A program made the position numbers and the translations under genes. A DNA stretch of 64,000 bases from positions 558,001 through 622,000 of the forward strand of contig CAVQAI010000011.1 in the NCBI GenBank assembly GCA_963710495.1, written 5' to 3'. This DNA is from Bog-756 sp963710495 (GTDB lineage Bacteria; Actinomycetota; Acidimicrobiia; Acidimicrobiales; RAAP-2). A model generated the notes under the pieces. The model was not told the DNA's origin. It did no database searches and saw nothing but the letters and a program-made list of their open reading frames with translations. Each line of letters opens with the position of its first letter. The first letter of the stretch is position 1. Of this stretch, positions 42,366 through 50,673 are shown piece by piece.

Positions 42366-43757
42366 ATGGCCCAGGAGACCCGAACCGAGACCGACAGCAT
42401 GGGCGCCATCGAGGTTCCCGCCGACCGCTACTGGGGTGCCCAGACGGCGCGGTCGCTCGAGCATTTCTCCATCGGAGACGACCGGATCCCCGAGCCGGTG
42501 ATCCGGGCAATGGGGATCATGAAAGAGGCGGCTGCCCAGGTGAATGCGGACCTCGGCAAGATGGCACCCGACAAGTCGGCGTTGATCGTCACCGCGGCCC
42601 GGGAGATCTCGGACGGCAAGCTCTACGACCACTTCCCATTGAGTGTCTGGCAGACGGGGAGTGGCACGCAAACCAATATGAACGTCAACGAGGTGATCGC
42701 CAACCGGGCCATCGAGCTGGCCGGAGGTGTGCTCGGGTCCAAGGATCCGGTCCACCCCAATGACGATGTCAACATGTCGCAGTCGTCGAATGACACCTTC
42801 CCCACGGCCATGCACGTCGCCGCCGTCGAGGAGATCACCCACCGGTTTCTGCCGGCGATCCGCCAGCTACGCAGCGTCCTGCAGGCCAAGTCGGAGGCCT
42901 TCTCGGGCATCACCAAAATCGGCCGCACGCACCTCATGGACGCCGTCCCGCTCACCCTCGGGCAGGAGTTCTCGGGATACGTGGCTCAGCTCGACGCCGA
43001 CCTGCGCCGGATCGAGGGGACCCTGGACGATCTCTACGAGCTCGCTGCCGGTGGGACGGCGGTGGGCACCGGCCTGAACACCCATCCCGAGTTCGGCACC
43101 CGGCTAGCTTCGGCCATCGCCGAGCTCACCGGACTACCCTTCGTGACCGCGCCGAACAAGTTCGCCGCCCTGGCCGCCCATGACGCCCTCGTGATGACGA
43201 GCGGCGCGCTGCGCACGTTGGCTGCCTCCCTCATCAAGATCGCCGACGACATCCGGTGGCTCGGGTCCGGTCCCCGAAGCGGCCTGGGCGAGCTCATCCT
43301 CCCGGCCAACGAGCCCGGTTCGTCGATCATGCCCGGCAAGGTGAACCCGACCCAGTGCGAGGCGATGATCATGGTGTGCATCCAGGTCTTCGGGAACGAT
43401 GCCGCGGTGGCCATGGCCGATTCGCGGGGGAACCTGGAGCTCAATGTGGCCAAGCCGGTCATGATCTACAACCTGTTGCACTCGATCCGGCTCCTCACCG
43501 ACGCGTCGTCGTCCTTCAGCCGTTTTTGCGTGGAGGGGCTCGTTCCCGACGAGGAGCGAATACGTCGCCATCTCGAGAACTCCTTGATGCTGGTGACCGC
43601 CCTCACCCCACTGATCGGTTACGACAAGGCCGGGGAGGTGGCCAAGCGCGCCTACCAGGACGGGACCACCCTTCGTGAGGCGGTGGTGGCCCTCGGCTAC
43701 GTCACCGGCGAGCAGTTCGACGAGGCCGTCCAACCGGAGTCGATGACCCATCCCTGA
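42366..43757 (+). CDS. fumC: class II fumarate hydratase
   Basis: A 463-residue iron-independent fumarase (fumarate + water to malate, TCA cycle). The start MAQETRTETDSMGAIEVPAD follows AAGGGACGAG. Substrate and catalytic regions: TGSGTQTNMNVNEVIANRA, NDDVNMSQSSNDTFPTAMH, GRTHLMDAVPLTLGQEF (catalytic His, ~186) and the superfamily signature GSSIMPGKVNPTQCEAM (~318, with the catalytic Ser). Length and motifs separate it from aspartase and argininosuccinate lyase. Confidence 0.95.
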   Translation: MAQETRTETDSMGAIEVPADRYWGAQTARSLEHFSIGDDRIPEPVIRAMGIMKEAAAQVNADLGKMAPDKSALIVTAAREISDGKLYDHFPLSVWQTGSGTQTNMNVNEVIANRAIELAGGVLGSKDPVHPNDDVNMSQSSNDTFPTAMHVAAVEEITHRFLPAIRQLRSVLQAKSEAFSGITKIGRTHLMDAVPLTLGQEFSGYVAQLDADLRRIEGTLDDLYELAAGGTAVGTGLNTHPEFGTRLASAIAELTGLPFVTAPNKFAALAAHDALVMTSGALRTLAASLIKIADDIRWLGSGPRSGLGELILPANEPGSSIMPGKVNPTQCEAMIMVCIQVFGNDAAVAMADSRGNLELNVAKPVMIYNLLHSIRLLTDASSSFSRFCVEGLVPDEERIRRHLENSLMLVTALTPLIGYDKAGEVAKRAYQDGTTLREAVVALGYVTGEQFDEAVQPESMTHP

Positions 43758-44071
43758 GCAGATCGGCCTCGCCGAGGCTGACGCCGACCTGGCCGGGGTC
43801 GAGCCAGCCGGCGCCGACATCGACCGGTCCGGCATCGACTTGTCGGACATCGATCTCACCAGCCTTGTCCCCTTCGCCGGCGGCTTCCCCGATGCCGAGC
43901 CGAAGCGGCCGAGCACGCCAAGGCCTTGTACGCCGGCACGGGGCGGGCTGGATGTCCGAGGCCTGGTGACCCCTCTTGGCCGGCGGCGCCGGCCGTATAC
44001 TCCGGGTCGGCCCGACCCATCGGTCCTAGCCAACGCCGGAAACTGACACCCAGGGACAGCCGAGGAAGCGC
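43758..44071 (+). promoter_or_regulatory. leader/promoter region of the P450 gene
   Basis: A 314-base gap. The first half contains repeated GACATCGAC-like blocks (reading as D-I-D-x-S-G-I-D-L-S-D-I-D in one frame) but no convincing gene. TATACT at 43996-44001 is the best -10 hexamer of the stretch and is followed by a 70-nt leader with GAGGAAG just before the P450 ATG. Confidence 0.45.
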
Positions 44072-45283
44072 ATGACCACCCAGCCCACCGATCTCGCCAT
44101 CGGACTCACCGACGGCACGTTCTACGGCGGTGACCCGTTTCCCGCGTTCGCCTGGATGCGTGAGCACGCCCCCGCCTATTTCGACCATTCGGCCGGCGTC
44201 TGGGGGATCACCCGCTACGCCGACATCAAGGAGATCTCCAAGGACCCCGACACATTCTCCAGTGCCGGAGGCATCCGACCCGACAGCGATGCCCTCCCGA
44301 TGATGATCGACATGGACGCGCCCGAGCACGTGAGGCGACGCCGCCTGGTGAGCGAAGGCTTCACCCCGGGCCGGATCCGTGAGCGTGAGGAGGAGATCCG
44401 CTCCATCTGCGACGGCATCATCGACCGGGTCTGCGAACGCGGCTCGGCCGACTTCGTCTCCGAGATCGCCGCCCCGCTCCCGATGATTGTGATCGGGAAC
44501 ATGCTCGGGGTCGCGCCCCACGACCGCGACGAGCTGCTGCGGTGGTCGGACGACATGCTGAAGGCGCTCGGCTCGCCTGATCCCGGAGCGATGGACCGGG
44601 CCGCGCTGGCCGCCGCCGAATACGCCACCTACATCACCGCCGTCGCCGAGCAGCGCCGCCGGGACGGCCAGAGCGGCGATCTGGTGGGCACGCTCGTCCA
44701 CGCCGAAATCGAGGGGGACCGCCTGGATGAGTCGTCGCTCATCTACGAGTCGCTGCTGATCCTCATCGGTGGGGACGAGACGACCCGGCATGTGATCAGC
44801 GGAGGAATGTACGAGTTGTTGCGCCACCCGGACCAATTCCGGGCGCTCCGCGACGATCGGGCGCTGCTACCCGGCGCCGTGGAGGAGATGCTGCGGTGGG
44901 TGTCGCCCATCAAGAACATGGCCCGGCAGATGACCCGGGACGTCGACCTTCACGGTGAGGTGCTCCGCCAGGGCCAGAAACTCCTGCTGCTCTATCCCTC
45001 CGCCAACCGTGACGAGCGGGTGTTCGACGACCCCGAACGGTTCAACATCAGGAGGAGCCCCAACGACCACATGGCCTTCGGGTTCGGCGCCCATTTCTGT
45101 CTGGGCAACCGGTTGGCGCGACTGGAGTTGAGCGCCATGTTCGACCGCCTGCTCGACCGCTTTCCCGATCTGGCGCTGGCCGAAGCAGACGAGCCCCCCA
45201 AGCGGGCCGCCAACTTCGTGTCCGGCTATGAGTCGATGGACGTCGTGTTCACGCCGTCGGCTCCGGTGGGAGCGTCGGCGTAG
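44072..45283 (+). CDS. cytochrome P450
   Basis: A 403-residue soluble class I P450 monooxygenase. The I-helix oxygen-activating motif is GGDETTR (about residue 232); the E-x-x-R motif is EMLRW in AVEEMLRWVSPI; the haem-binding loop is FGFGAHFCLGNRLARLE, with the thiolate cysteine near residue 343. The N terminus lacks a membrane anchor. Sequence style (ALPMMIDMDAPEHVRRRRLV, FVSGYESMDVVF) resembles actinobacterial steroid/fatty-acid P450s such as the CYP125/CYP142 group, but no subfamily can be fixed. It needs ferredoxin partners not in the window. A pterin dehydratase gene follows by 19 bases. Confidence 0.9.
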   Translation: MTTQPTDLAIGLTDGTFYGGDPFPAFAWMREHAPAYFDHSAGVWGITRYADIKEISKDPDTFSSAGGIRPDSDALPMMIDMDAPEHVRRRRLVSEGFTPGRIREREEEIRSICDGIIDRVCERGSADFVSEIAAPLPMIVIGNMLGVAPHDRDELLRWSDDMLKALGSPDPGAMDRAALAAAEYATYITAVAEQRRRDGQSGDLVGTLVHAEIEGDRLDESSLIYESLLILIGGDETTRHVISGGMYELLRHPDQFRALRDDRALLPGAVEEMLRWVSPIKNMARQMTRDVDLHGEVLRQGQKLLLLYPSANRDERVFDDPERFNIRRSPNDHMAFGFGAHFCLGNRLARLELSAMFDRLLDRFPDLALAEADEPPKRAANFVSGYESMDVVFTPSAPVGASA

Positions 45284-45302
45284 CCATGAGTCGGGCGGCC
45301 CG

Positions 45303-45614
45303 ATGAAGGAGCCGGTCCTCGACCCGGCCGAGGTGGAAGCGGCGTTGGCGGCGCCCGATGGGCCGACGTGGCAGCTCATGGGTGGGAAGCTGGTCAAGGT
45401 GGTCCAATGCGCCAGCTTCCCCGGGGCGCTGGAGTTCGTCGGGGAGGTGGGCCGACTGGCCGAGGAGGCCAACCACCACCCCGACATCGACATCCGTTAC
45501 CGGTCGGTCACCCTGGCGCTGATGACCCACGACTCGGGTGGCATCACCCGCCTCGACCTCGATCTGGCCCGCCGGATCGACGGGGTGCGGGCCGGGTTGG
45601 CTGCCGATTCCTGA
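45303..45614 (+). CDS. pterin-4a-carbinolamine dehydratase family protein
   Basis: A 103-residue PCD/DCoH-fold protein. The active-site signature EANHHPDIDIRYRSVTLALM with the two catalytic histidines, and THDSGGITRLDLDLARRID, are complete. The enzyme recycles 4a-hydroxytetrahydropterin after aromatic hydroxylation; in bacteria without such hydroxylases it may act in molybdopterin or folate side reactions. Tight spacing suggests co-transcription with the P450 gene, although no shared chemistry is established. Confidence 0.88.
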   Translation: MKEPVLDPAEVEAALAAPDGPTWQLMGGKLVKVVQCASFPGALEFVGEVGRLAEEANHHPDIDIRYRSVTLALMTHDSGGITRLDLDLARRIDGVRAGLAADS

Positions 45615-45718
45615 CCTGGGGCTGGCTGCCGGCGATCACGGGTCGACCGCCACGGACGGGGTCAGCTGCCCCTGTCGGTTCGCAGAACCAATCCACCGAT
45701 CGGGCGAAGCTGTGGCCG

Positions 45719-46414
45719 TCAGCCGATCGGCAGGTCCCACAAGGGGAACCAGCGGTCGAGGTCGGCTTCGACGGTCAGGTCGTCGGCGACGAGGCTCCGC
45801 AGCTTGAGCTCCTGTTCGAGGTTTCGGTGTTCCTTGCCGTCGGGCACGAACGGGTAGAAGGTCCCTCTCTTGAACAGGTACACCAGGTAGGCCGTGGACG
45901 GGAGCACCCGGCCCGGTCCGGCCGTGGTCTCGGGCATCACCTCGGGCGTCTTGGGCATCTCGGGCATGGCCTCGGGCCCGACCGGCGTACCGGATGCCCC
46001 CACGTCGCCCCCCGGTGATCCCGCGGCCGAGCCGTCCAGCTCGGCCAGGCCGAACACCGAGCAGAGCAGTTGCGGCCCCCACCCCGAGTCGGCCAAGGAC
46101 GAGTTGACCAGGTGGATCTGGGTGACCAGCTCCTCGATGTCGGCGCTCTCCACCACCAGCCAGTGGTAGCCGTAGCTGTCCTGGGCTTTGCGGAACCCGC
46201 TCGTGGCGTCCATGGCCAGCAGCTTGACCACTTCGGCTTGCATGTCCTCGAAGCCCTGGCCGGTCGGGGGTTTGAAGCACACGCCGGCGTGGCCCGAGCA
46301 GGACATGCCCGCTGCGCTCTGCAAGGTGATCGAGGCCGAAGGCAGGGCGAACAGGGCGTCCAGGTTCGACTGGACCGGCTTGGTCCGGCCGAGCAGCGTG
46401 TTGAGGAGTCCCAC
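45719..46414 (-). CDS. pspAB: PspA-associated protein PspAB
   Basis: A 231-residue soluble protein that closes the pspA-pspAA-htpX-pspAB set. It begins MGLLNTLLGRTKPVQSNLDA and has GYHWLVVESADIEELVTQIH, VNSSLADSGWGPQLLCSVFG and a C-terminal YLVYLFKRGTFYPFVPDGKE followed by RWFPLWDLPIG, the conserved parts of the actinobacterial PspAB family. A Pro/Glu/Met-rich insert (around residues 125-165, with M-P-E repeats) splits the two halves. Biochemical function is unknown; association with PspA and the HtpX protease points to envelope stress. Confidence 0.85.
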   Translation of the reverse strand: MGLLNTLLGRTKPVQSNLDALFALPSASITLQSAAGMSCSGHAGVCFKPPTGQGFEDMQAEVVKLLAMDATSGFRKAQDSYGYHWLVVESADIEELVTQIHLVNSSLADSGWGPQLLCSVFGLAELDGSAAGSPGGDVGASGTPVGPEAMPEMPKTPEVMPETTAGPGRVLPSTAYLVYLFKRGTFYPFVPDGKEHRNLEQELKLRSLVADDLTVEADLDRWFPLWDLPIG

Positions 46415-46459
46415 GGCCTCAGCCGGCCGCGGGGACTCCGCCGCCCGCCCGAACCAGGC

Positions 46460-47389
46460 TCACGACGGGCGGCCCAGCTCGGCCTCGAGCTTGGACAGCT
46501 GAGCCAGGCGCTGGTCGAGCGAGGGGTGGGTGGAGAACAGCGTCGACAGGCTCACCCCGTTCTTGGCGATGGCCGGGGTGAAGTAGAAGGCGTTGAAGCT
46601 CTCGGCGGCACGGAGGTCCCGGGACGGGATGCGCGACATCTCGCCGGTGACCTTCACCAGGGCGGAGGCGAGAACGGAAGGCTGGCCGGTCAGCAGCGCA
46701 CCGGAGCGGTCGGCGGCCAGCTCGCGGTAGCGAGACAGGGCCCGGGTGAGGAGGAAGCTGATGGCGTAGACCACCACGGACACGACCAGCACCGCCAATT
46801 CCACCAGGGCGGCGTTGTCGTTGCTGTTGTTGTTGTTGTTCCCGCCGAACCCGCCCATCATCCCAGTCCAGAACATGATCCGGGTGACCAGCCCGGCGAC
46901 CACGCCGAGGAAGCTGGCAATCGTCATCACGGCCACATCCCGGTGGGCCACATGGGAGAGCTCGTGGGCCAGCACCGCCTCGAGCTCGGGCTCGTCCAGC
47001 CGTCGCATGAGCCCGGTGGTGGCGCACACCACCGCGTTGTTGGGACTGCGACCGGTGGCGAAGGCGTTGGGCACGTCGGTGTCGGCGATGGCCACCCGGG
47101 GCTTCTTCATGTCGGCCAGGGCGCACAGTCGGTCGATGGCGCCGTGCAGCTGGGGGGCCTGCTCGGGGGTGACGATGTGACCGCCCATGCCGAACAGGGC
47201 GATCTTGTCGGAGAACCAGTACTGGGCGAACAGGAGGGCGGCGGCGAGGACCAGCACCACCGCGTAGGAGATCCCGACGGCGATGAGCAGCCCGATGACC
47301 GCTCCGTAGAGGACCACCAGCAACAGCCCGGTGGTGAACATGCGGAGCGTCAGTCCGCGGTCGGAGGGGATATTTCGTGCCGTGCTCAT
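46460..47389 (-). CDS. htpX: membrane zinc metalloprotease HtpX (M48B)
   Basis: A 309-residue integral membrane protease that clears misfolded membrane proteins. Two N-terminal helices (FTTGLLLVVLYGAVIGLLIAV and SYAVVLVLAAALLFAQY) precede the cytoplasmic zinc site AHELSHVAHRD (H-E-x-x-H, about residue 142); the third ligand Glu lies in RYRELAADRSGALL. Two further hydrophobic stretches follow. A poly-Asn loop (NNNNNSNDN) between helices is unusual in so GC-rich a genome. It is three bases from pspAA, so the set is one operon. Confidence 0.93.
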   Translation of the reverse strand: MSTARNIPSDRGLTLRMFTTGLLLVVLYGAVIGLLIAVGISYAVVLVLAAALLFAQYWFSDKIALFGMGGHIVTPEQAPQLHGAIDRLCALADMKKPRVAIADTDVPNAFATGRSPNNAVVCATTGLMRRLDEPELEAVLAHELSHVAHRDVAVMTIASFLGVVAGLVTRIMFWTGMMGGFGGNNNNNSNDNAALVELAVLVVSVVVYAISFLLTRALSRYRELAADRSGALLTGQPSVLASALVKVTGEMSRIPSRDLRAAESFNAFYFTPAIAKNGVSLSTLFSTHPSLDQRLAQLSKLEAELGRPS

Positions 47390-47392
47390 GAC

Positions 47393-47689
47393 TCAGTTCC
47401 GTCCCTTGTCCGTTCGGACGCCGTCCTCGGACTGGGCCAGCAGCCCCTTGGTCTCCTCCAGGGTGGCGTCAGGGAACGGTACGACCAGGTCGGAGGGGGC
47501 GAAGGCATCATCGGCCAAGGGCTCGCCCACACGTCGAACCTCGGCGATGAGGGCGCCGAGGCTCCGGTTGAAGGCCTCCTCGTCGTTGGAGTCCACCGCC
47601 TCGGCCAGGGCGGAGTCCAGCTTCTCGAGGGGTCCGCGCTGGTCCTCGGAGACGGTGTACTGGCCTTCGCCGAGGATGCGGACGATCAC
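47393..47689 (-). CDS. pspAA: PspA-associated protein PspAA
   Basis: A 98-residue acidic protein, MIVRILGEGQYTVSEDQRGP then LEKLDSALAEAVDSNDEEAF, matching the small PspAA family found next to actinobacterial and archaeal PspA. It starts at GTG 47689, overlapping the pspA stop (GTGA), so it is translationally coupled. It probably modulates PspA oligomerisation or membrane binding; that role is inferred from gene association. Confidence 0.88.
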   Translation of the reverse strand: MIVRILGEGQYTVSEDQRGPLEKLDSALAEAVDSNDEEAFNRSLGALIAEVRRVGEPLADDAFAPSDLVVPFPDATLEETKGLLAQSEDGVRTDKGRN

Positions 47690-48477
47690 GACGACTCACC
47701 CGGCTCGGGAGCAGAAGCGGGAGCGGCAGCGGGCGCGGGCGCGGCCTCGGCCGCCCCGAGCTGGGCCGCCGGTTGGGCCCCGGTGCCGACCTCGGCCTTG
47801 AGGGCGGCCAGCTGGGCGTCGACGGCCGAAGTAGTCGACGCCTGGTCGAGCTGGGACTGGATGTCGTCGACGGGGTTGGTGAGGTCGGTCAAGGCCCCCG
47901 AGGCCAGCAATTCGTCCATGGCTCCGGCCCGGGCCTGCATGCCGTCGATCTTGTCTTGGGCCCGCTGCATCGACATGCCGGCGTCGCTCATCGACTCCGA
48001 GATGCCCGACACCGCCTCGCCGATCTTGGTCTGGGCCTCGGCCGCCGTGTACGAGGCCTTCATGGTCTCCTTCTTGGTGCGGAAGGCGTCCACTTGGGCC
48101 TGGAGCTTCTGGGCGGTGGCGATCAGCTTCTGCTCCTGGCCGGTCACCTGCTCGTGCTGGGTCTGCAGCTCGGAGAGCTGGGCGGCCAGAGCCTCTCGGC
48201 GCCCCAGCGCCTCCCGGGCCAGGTCCTCGTTCCCCTGGGTCAGTGCGGCCTTGGCCTGTTGCTGGAGCTTGTCCGCCTGGCCCTGGAGGCCCGACGCCTG
48301 GAGCTCGATCCGCTTTTTGGCCGTGGTCACGTCGGCAACGCTCCGGCGGACCTTCTGCAGGCTCTCGAGCTGCTTCTGGTACGACAGGTCGAGCGACTCC
48401 CTCGGATCTTCGGCCTTGTCGAGGAGCTTGTTGGTCTTGGCCTGGACAATCCCGGACAGACGCTTCATGACGCTCAT
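47686..48477 (-). CDS. pspA: phage shock protein A (PspA/IM30/Vipp1 family)
   Basis: A 263-residue ESCRT-III-like membrane-stabilising protein, almost wholly coiled coil. It begins MSVMKRLSGIVQAKTNKLLD followed by EDPRESLDLSYQKQLESLQK (the amphipathic membrane helix and family start), then long heptad stretches through RREALAAQLSELQTQHEQVT and MSMQRAQDKIDGMQARAGAM. The C-terminal ~40 residues are Ala/Pro-rich and flexible. It heads the four-gene set and is divergent from mca; regulation by a dedicated PspC/two-component pair cannot be seen here. Confidence 0.93.
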   Translation of the reverse strand: MSVMKRLSGIVQAKTNKLLDKAEDPRESLDLSYQKQLESLQKVRRSVADVTTAKKRIELQASGLQGQADKLQQQAKAALTQGNEDLAREALGRREALAAQLSELQTQHEQVTGQEQKLIATAQKLQAQVDAFRTKKETMKASYTAAEAQTKIGEAVSGISESMSDAGMSMQRAQDKIDGMQARAGAMDELLASGALTDLTNPVDDIQSQLDQASTTSAVDAQLAALKAEVGTGAQPAAQLGAAEAAPAPAAAPASAPEPGESS

Positions 48478-48530
48478 GCTGGTAGCCCTTCCTCGCTCTC
48501 CGGTGTGAAGCTTAGGGCTTCCCTGCCCGG

Positions 48531-48536
48531 TAGCGT
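48531..48536 (+). promoter_or_regulatory. -10 hexamer TAGCGT for leaderless mca
   Basis: TAGCGT ends 7 nt before GTG 48544 with no ribosome-binding site. The divergent pspA promoter must lie in the same 66-base gap. Confidence 0.5.
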
Positions 48537-48543
48537 GATCGGC

Positions 48544-49464
48544 GTGTCCGAGCCGCTCTGCCTGCTGATGGTCCATGCCCACCCCGACGACGAGTCGTCG
48601 AAAGGGGCCGGGACGGTGGCCCGGTGCCACGCGGAAGGCATCCATACCGTGCTCGTCTGCTGCACCGGCGGGGAGGAGGGGGACATCCTCAACCCCGCTC
48701 TCGACACGCCGGAGGTGCGTGCCCGCCTCGCCGACCTTCGCCTCGAGGAGTTGGCCGACGCGGCTGACATCATCGGGTACGACGAGGTCGTCATGCTGGG
48801 CTATCGCGACTCGGGCATGCCCGGCACGGAGTCCAACGCCAATCCCGCATCCTTTGCCCAGGCGCCGCTCGACGAAGCGGTCGGCCGGTTGGTGGCCATC
48901 GTGCGCCGCACCCGACCGCAGGTCATGGTGATCTATGGGGACGAGCAGTCCGGCTACCCCCATCCCGACCACCTCCGGGTCCACGAGGTGGGCCTGGCCG
49001 CCTTCCAGGCGGCGGCAGACCCGGAACGTCATCCCGAGGCCGGCGAGCCCTGGCAGCCGGCCAAGCTGTACTACACGGTCTTCTCGGCGGCCCGCTTCCG
49101 TGAGATCCACCAGAAGTTCGAGGAGCTGGGGCTGGAATCACCGTTCGACGAGCAGTGGCGCAAGCGTTGGGAGGAGATCCCGGCCGAACCGATCACCACC
49201 TCCATCGACATCTCGGACTTCGCCGATGTTCGTCGCAAGGCGTTGTTGGCCCACGCCACCCAAGTCGATCCCAACTCGCGCTTTTGGTTCGGACTACCGC
49301 CCGAGGTCATGCGCTCGATCCATCCGGTCGACGACTACCGGCTGGCCGCCGTGGCGTCGCCGGCGGGGATCGACTACCTGTCAGCCCCCCCCGACGCCAC
49401 GACCACGGCCCAGGGCACCGAGACCGATCTCTTCGCCGGCCTTCGGGAACGGGTGGCCTGGTGA
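48544..49464 (+). CDS. mca: mycothiol S-conjugate amidase (Mca/PIG-L family)
   Basis: A 306-residue zinc amidase that cleaves mycothiol adducts of toxins to mercapturic acids for export. Zinc ligands are in VHAHPDDESSKGAGTVA (H-P-D-D) and YPHPDHLRVHEVG (H-P-D-H). The stretch LVCCTGGEEGDILNP and the C-terminal region KLYYTVFSAARFREIHQKFE to RFWFGLPPEV separate Mca from MshB. It implies that the organism makes mycothiol. Translation appears leaderless. Confidence 0.88.
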   Translation: MSEPLCLLMVHAHPDDESSKGAGTVARCHAEGIHTVLVCCTGGEEGDILNPALDTPEVRARLADLRLEELADAADIIGYDEVVMLGYRDSGMPGTESNANPASFAQAPLDEAVGRLVAIVRRTRPQVMVIYGDEQSGYPHPDHLRVHEVGLAAFQAAADPERHPEAGEPWQPAKLYYTVFSAARFREIHQKFEELGLESPFDEQWRKRWEEIPAEPITTSIDISDFADVRRKALLAHATQVDPNSRFWFGLPPEVMRSIHPVDDYRLAAVASPAGIDYLSAPPDATTTAQGTETDLFAGLRERVAW

Positions 49465-49498
49465 GGAGCGGCCCACGGGGCGGCTCGAGCGGCGCCCG

Positions 49499-49900
49499 GT
49501 GCTGGCGGTGCCGGTGACCGCCTGGTTGTCGCCGGAGTGGTTCGACCAGGCCCGACCGGTCTGGGCCGAGGCCCCGGGCCTCGACGGGCTGTCGGGGCGG
49601 ATCCAGTGCGAGATCAACGGCGGCCCGGAGGGTGATGTCTCCTGCTACTGGGAGTTCGACACCGGCCAACTCGGACGGGCCGAGGTGGGCCGGATCGAGG
49701 ACCCGGATGTGAGCCTGACCGTCGGCTGGGATGACGCCGTGGCCGTCCAGCGGGGCGAGCTCGACCCGAACGTGGCCTTCATGCGGGGACGGCTGAAGGT
49801 GAACGGATCCATGGGCGTGATGACCCGGCTCTTGGCCATGGCCCACACGCCCGAGTGCCGCGAGCGGCAGCGAAAAGTCGCCTCCATCAGCGGATTCTGA
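49499..49900 (+). CDS. SCP2 sterol-binding domain protein
   Basis: A 133-residue single-domain protein of the SCP2/alkyl-sulfatase-tail fold. Features: TAWLSPEWFDQARPVWAEAP, CEINGGPEGDVSCYWEFDTG, DPDVSLTVGWDDAVAVQRGE and LDPNVAFMRGRLKVNGSMGV, the last being the SCP2 signature (F-M-x-G-x-x-K-x-x-G). These bind acyl or sterol ligands. It starts at GTG 49499, 34 bases after mca, and its end overlaps the convergent gene by 14 bases. Confidence 0.85.
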   Translation: MLAVPVTAWLSPEWFDQARPVWAEAPGLDGLSGRIQCEINGGPEGDVSCYWEFDTGQLGRAEVGRIEDPDVSLTVGWDDAVAVQRGELDPNVAFMRGRLKVNGSMGVMTRLLAMAHTPECRERQRKVASISGF

Positions 49901-50624
49901 AGGGCGTGATCCGCCCGGACCCGGTGCCACCGAGGTAGGGGAGATGGATGACGCCGGCGCTCTGCAACAGGATGACCGTGACCGCGGCGACGAGGAAGAC
50001 GACCAGGGCCACGACCAGATATGGCTTGGCCCGGGCCCACCGCGAGACCGCGGGCCGGGCCCGGCTGCCCTGGCGCCGGTCGTTGCCCCGTACGGGCCTG
50101 GCCACGAGCGTCAGCGAAGGCACGCCGGACAGACCCTGGTGCCGGACGGCGAAATCGGTGATCCGGTTGGAGAGCTCGATGGGGTCGGCGCCGGGTCGGA
50201 GGAAGCGGTAGGTCCCGAACGGGGTCTGGATGGCGATGACGGCGCCCGGTTCGGCCTGCGGAAGGGGGCGGCCGGGCGCCAGTCGGTCGTGGTCGGCCAG
50301 GGGGGTCAGGCTGTTCGGACGGGGCTGTGGTGCCACCCACCAGGCCGGGACGGTTCCTCCTGACCAGGGCTCGACCACGTGGGTGGCGACCGCCGACCAT
50401 GGGAGGACCCGGGCCTCGGCGCCCGGCGTCCTCACCACCCCGATCCCTTCGTCGGTGAGGACGATGGCCTCGATGGCCACCGGATCGTTGCCCGCCGTAT
50501 CGAACAGGATGACGCCGTCGATTCGCAGCTCCGGGCCGGACGACCCCAGGGAATTCACCAGCTCGCTGGCGGTCTTCGTTCTCGGCTGGCGTCGGTCGGC
50601 CACGGCGTCTCCCATCCGGGCCAA
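49887..50624 (-). CDS. protein of unknown function with C-terminal membrane anchor
   Basis: A 245-residue protein. The N-terminal ~175 residues form a soluble domain of alternating strands (GVILFDTAGNDPVAIEAIVL, GIGVVRTPGAEARVLPWSAV, VIAIQTPFGTYRFLRPG), reminiscent of a PH-like fold. A basic linker precedes one transmembrane helix, YLVVALVVFLVAAVTVILLQ, and a short outer tail. No family is recognised with confidence. It could be a membrane-tethered sensor or scaffold. Confidence 0.65.
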   Translation of the reverse strand: MARMGDAVADRRQPRTKTASELVNSLGSSGPELRIDGVILFDTAGNDPVAIEAIVLTDEGIGVVRTPGAEARVLPWSAVATHVVEPWSGGTVPAWWVAPQPRPNSLTPLADHDRLAPGRPLPQAEPGAVIAIQTPFGTYRFLRPGADPIELSNRITDFAVRHQGLSGVPSLTLVARPVRGNDRRQGSRARPAVSRWARAKPYLVVALVVFLVAAVTVILLQSAGVIHLPYLGGTGSGRITPFRIR

Positions 50625-50673
50625 GGCTATCGGTGGCCTTCGGGCAGGCCGGGGTTCCGAAGGGACCCGCCGG

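Noticed and set aside
43758..44046. Short frame with D-I-D repeats after fumC, resembling a pentapeptide repeat
   Set aside because: Too few repeats, no A-(D/N)-L-x-x periodicity, and the frame runs through the P450 promoter.
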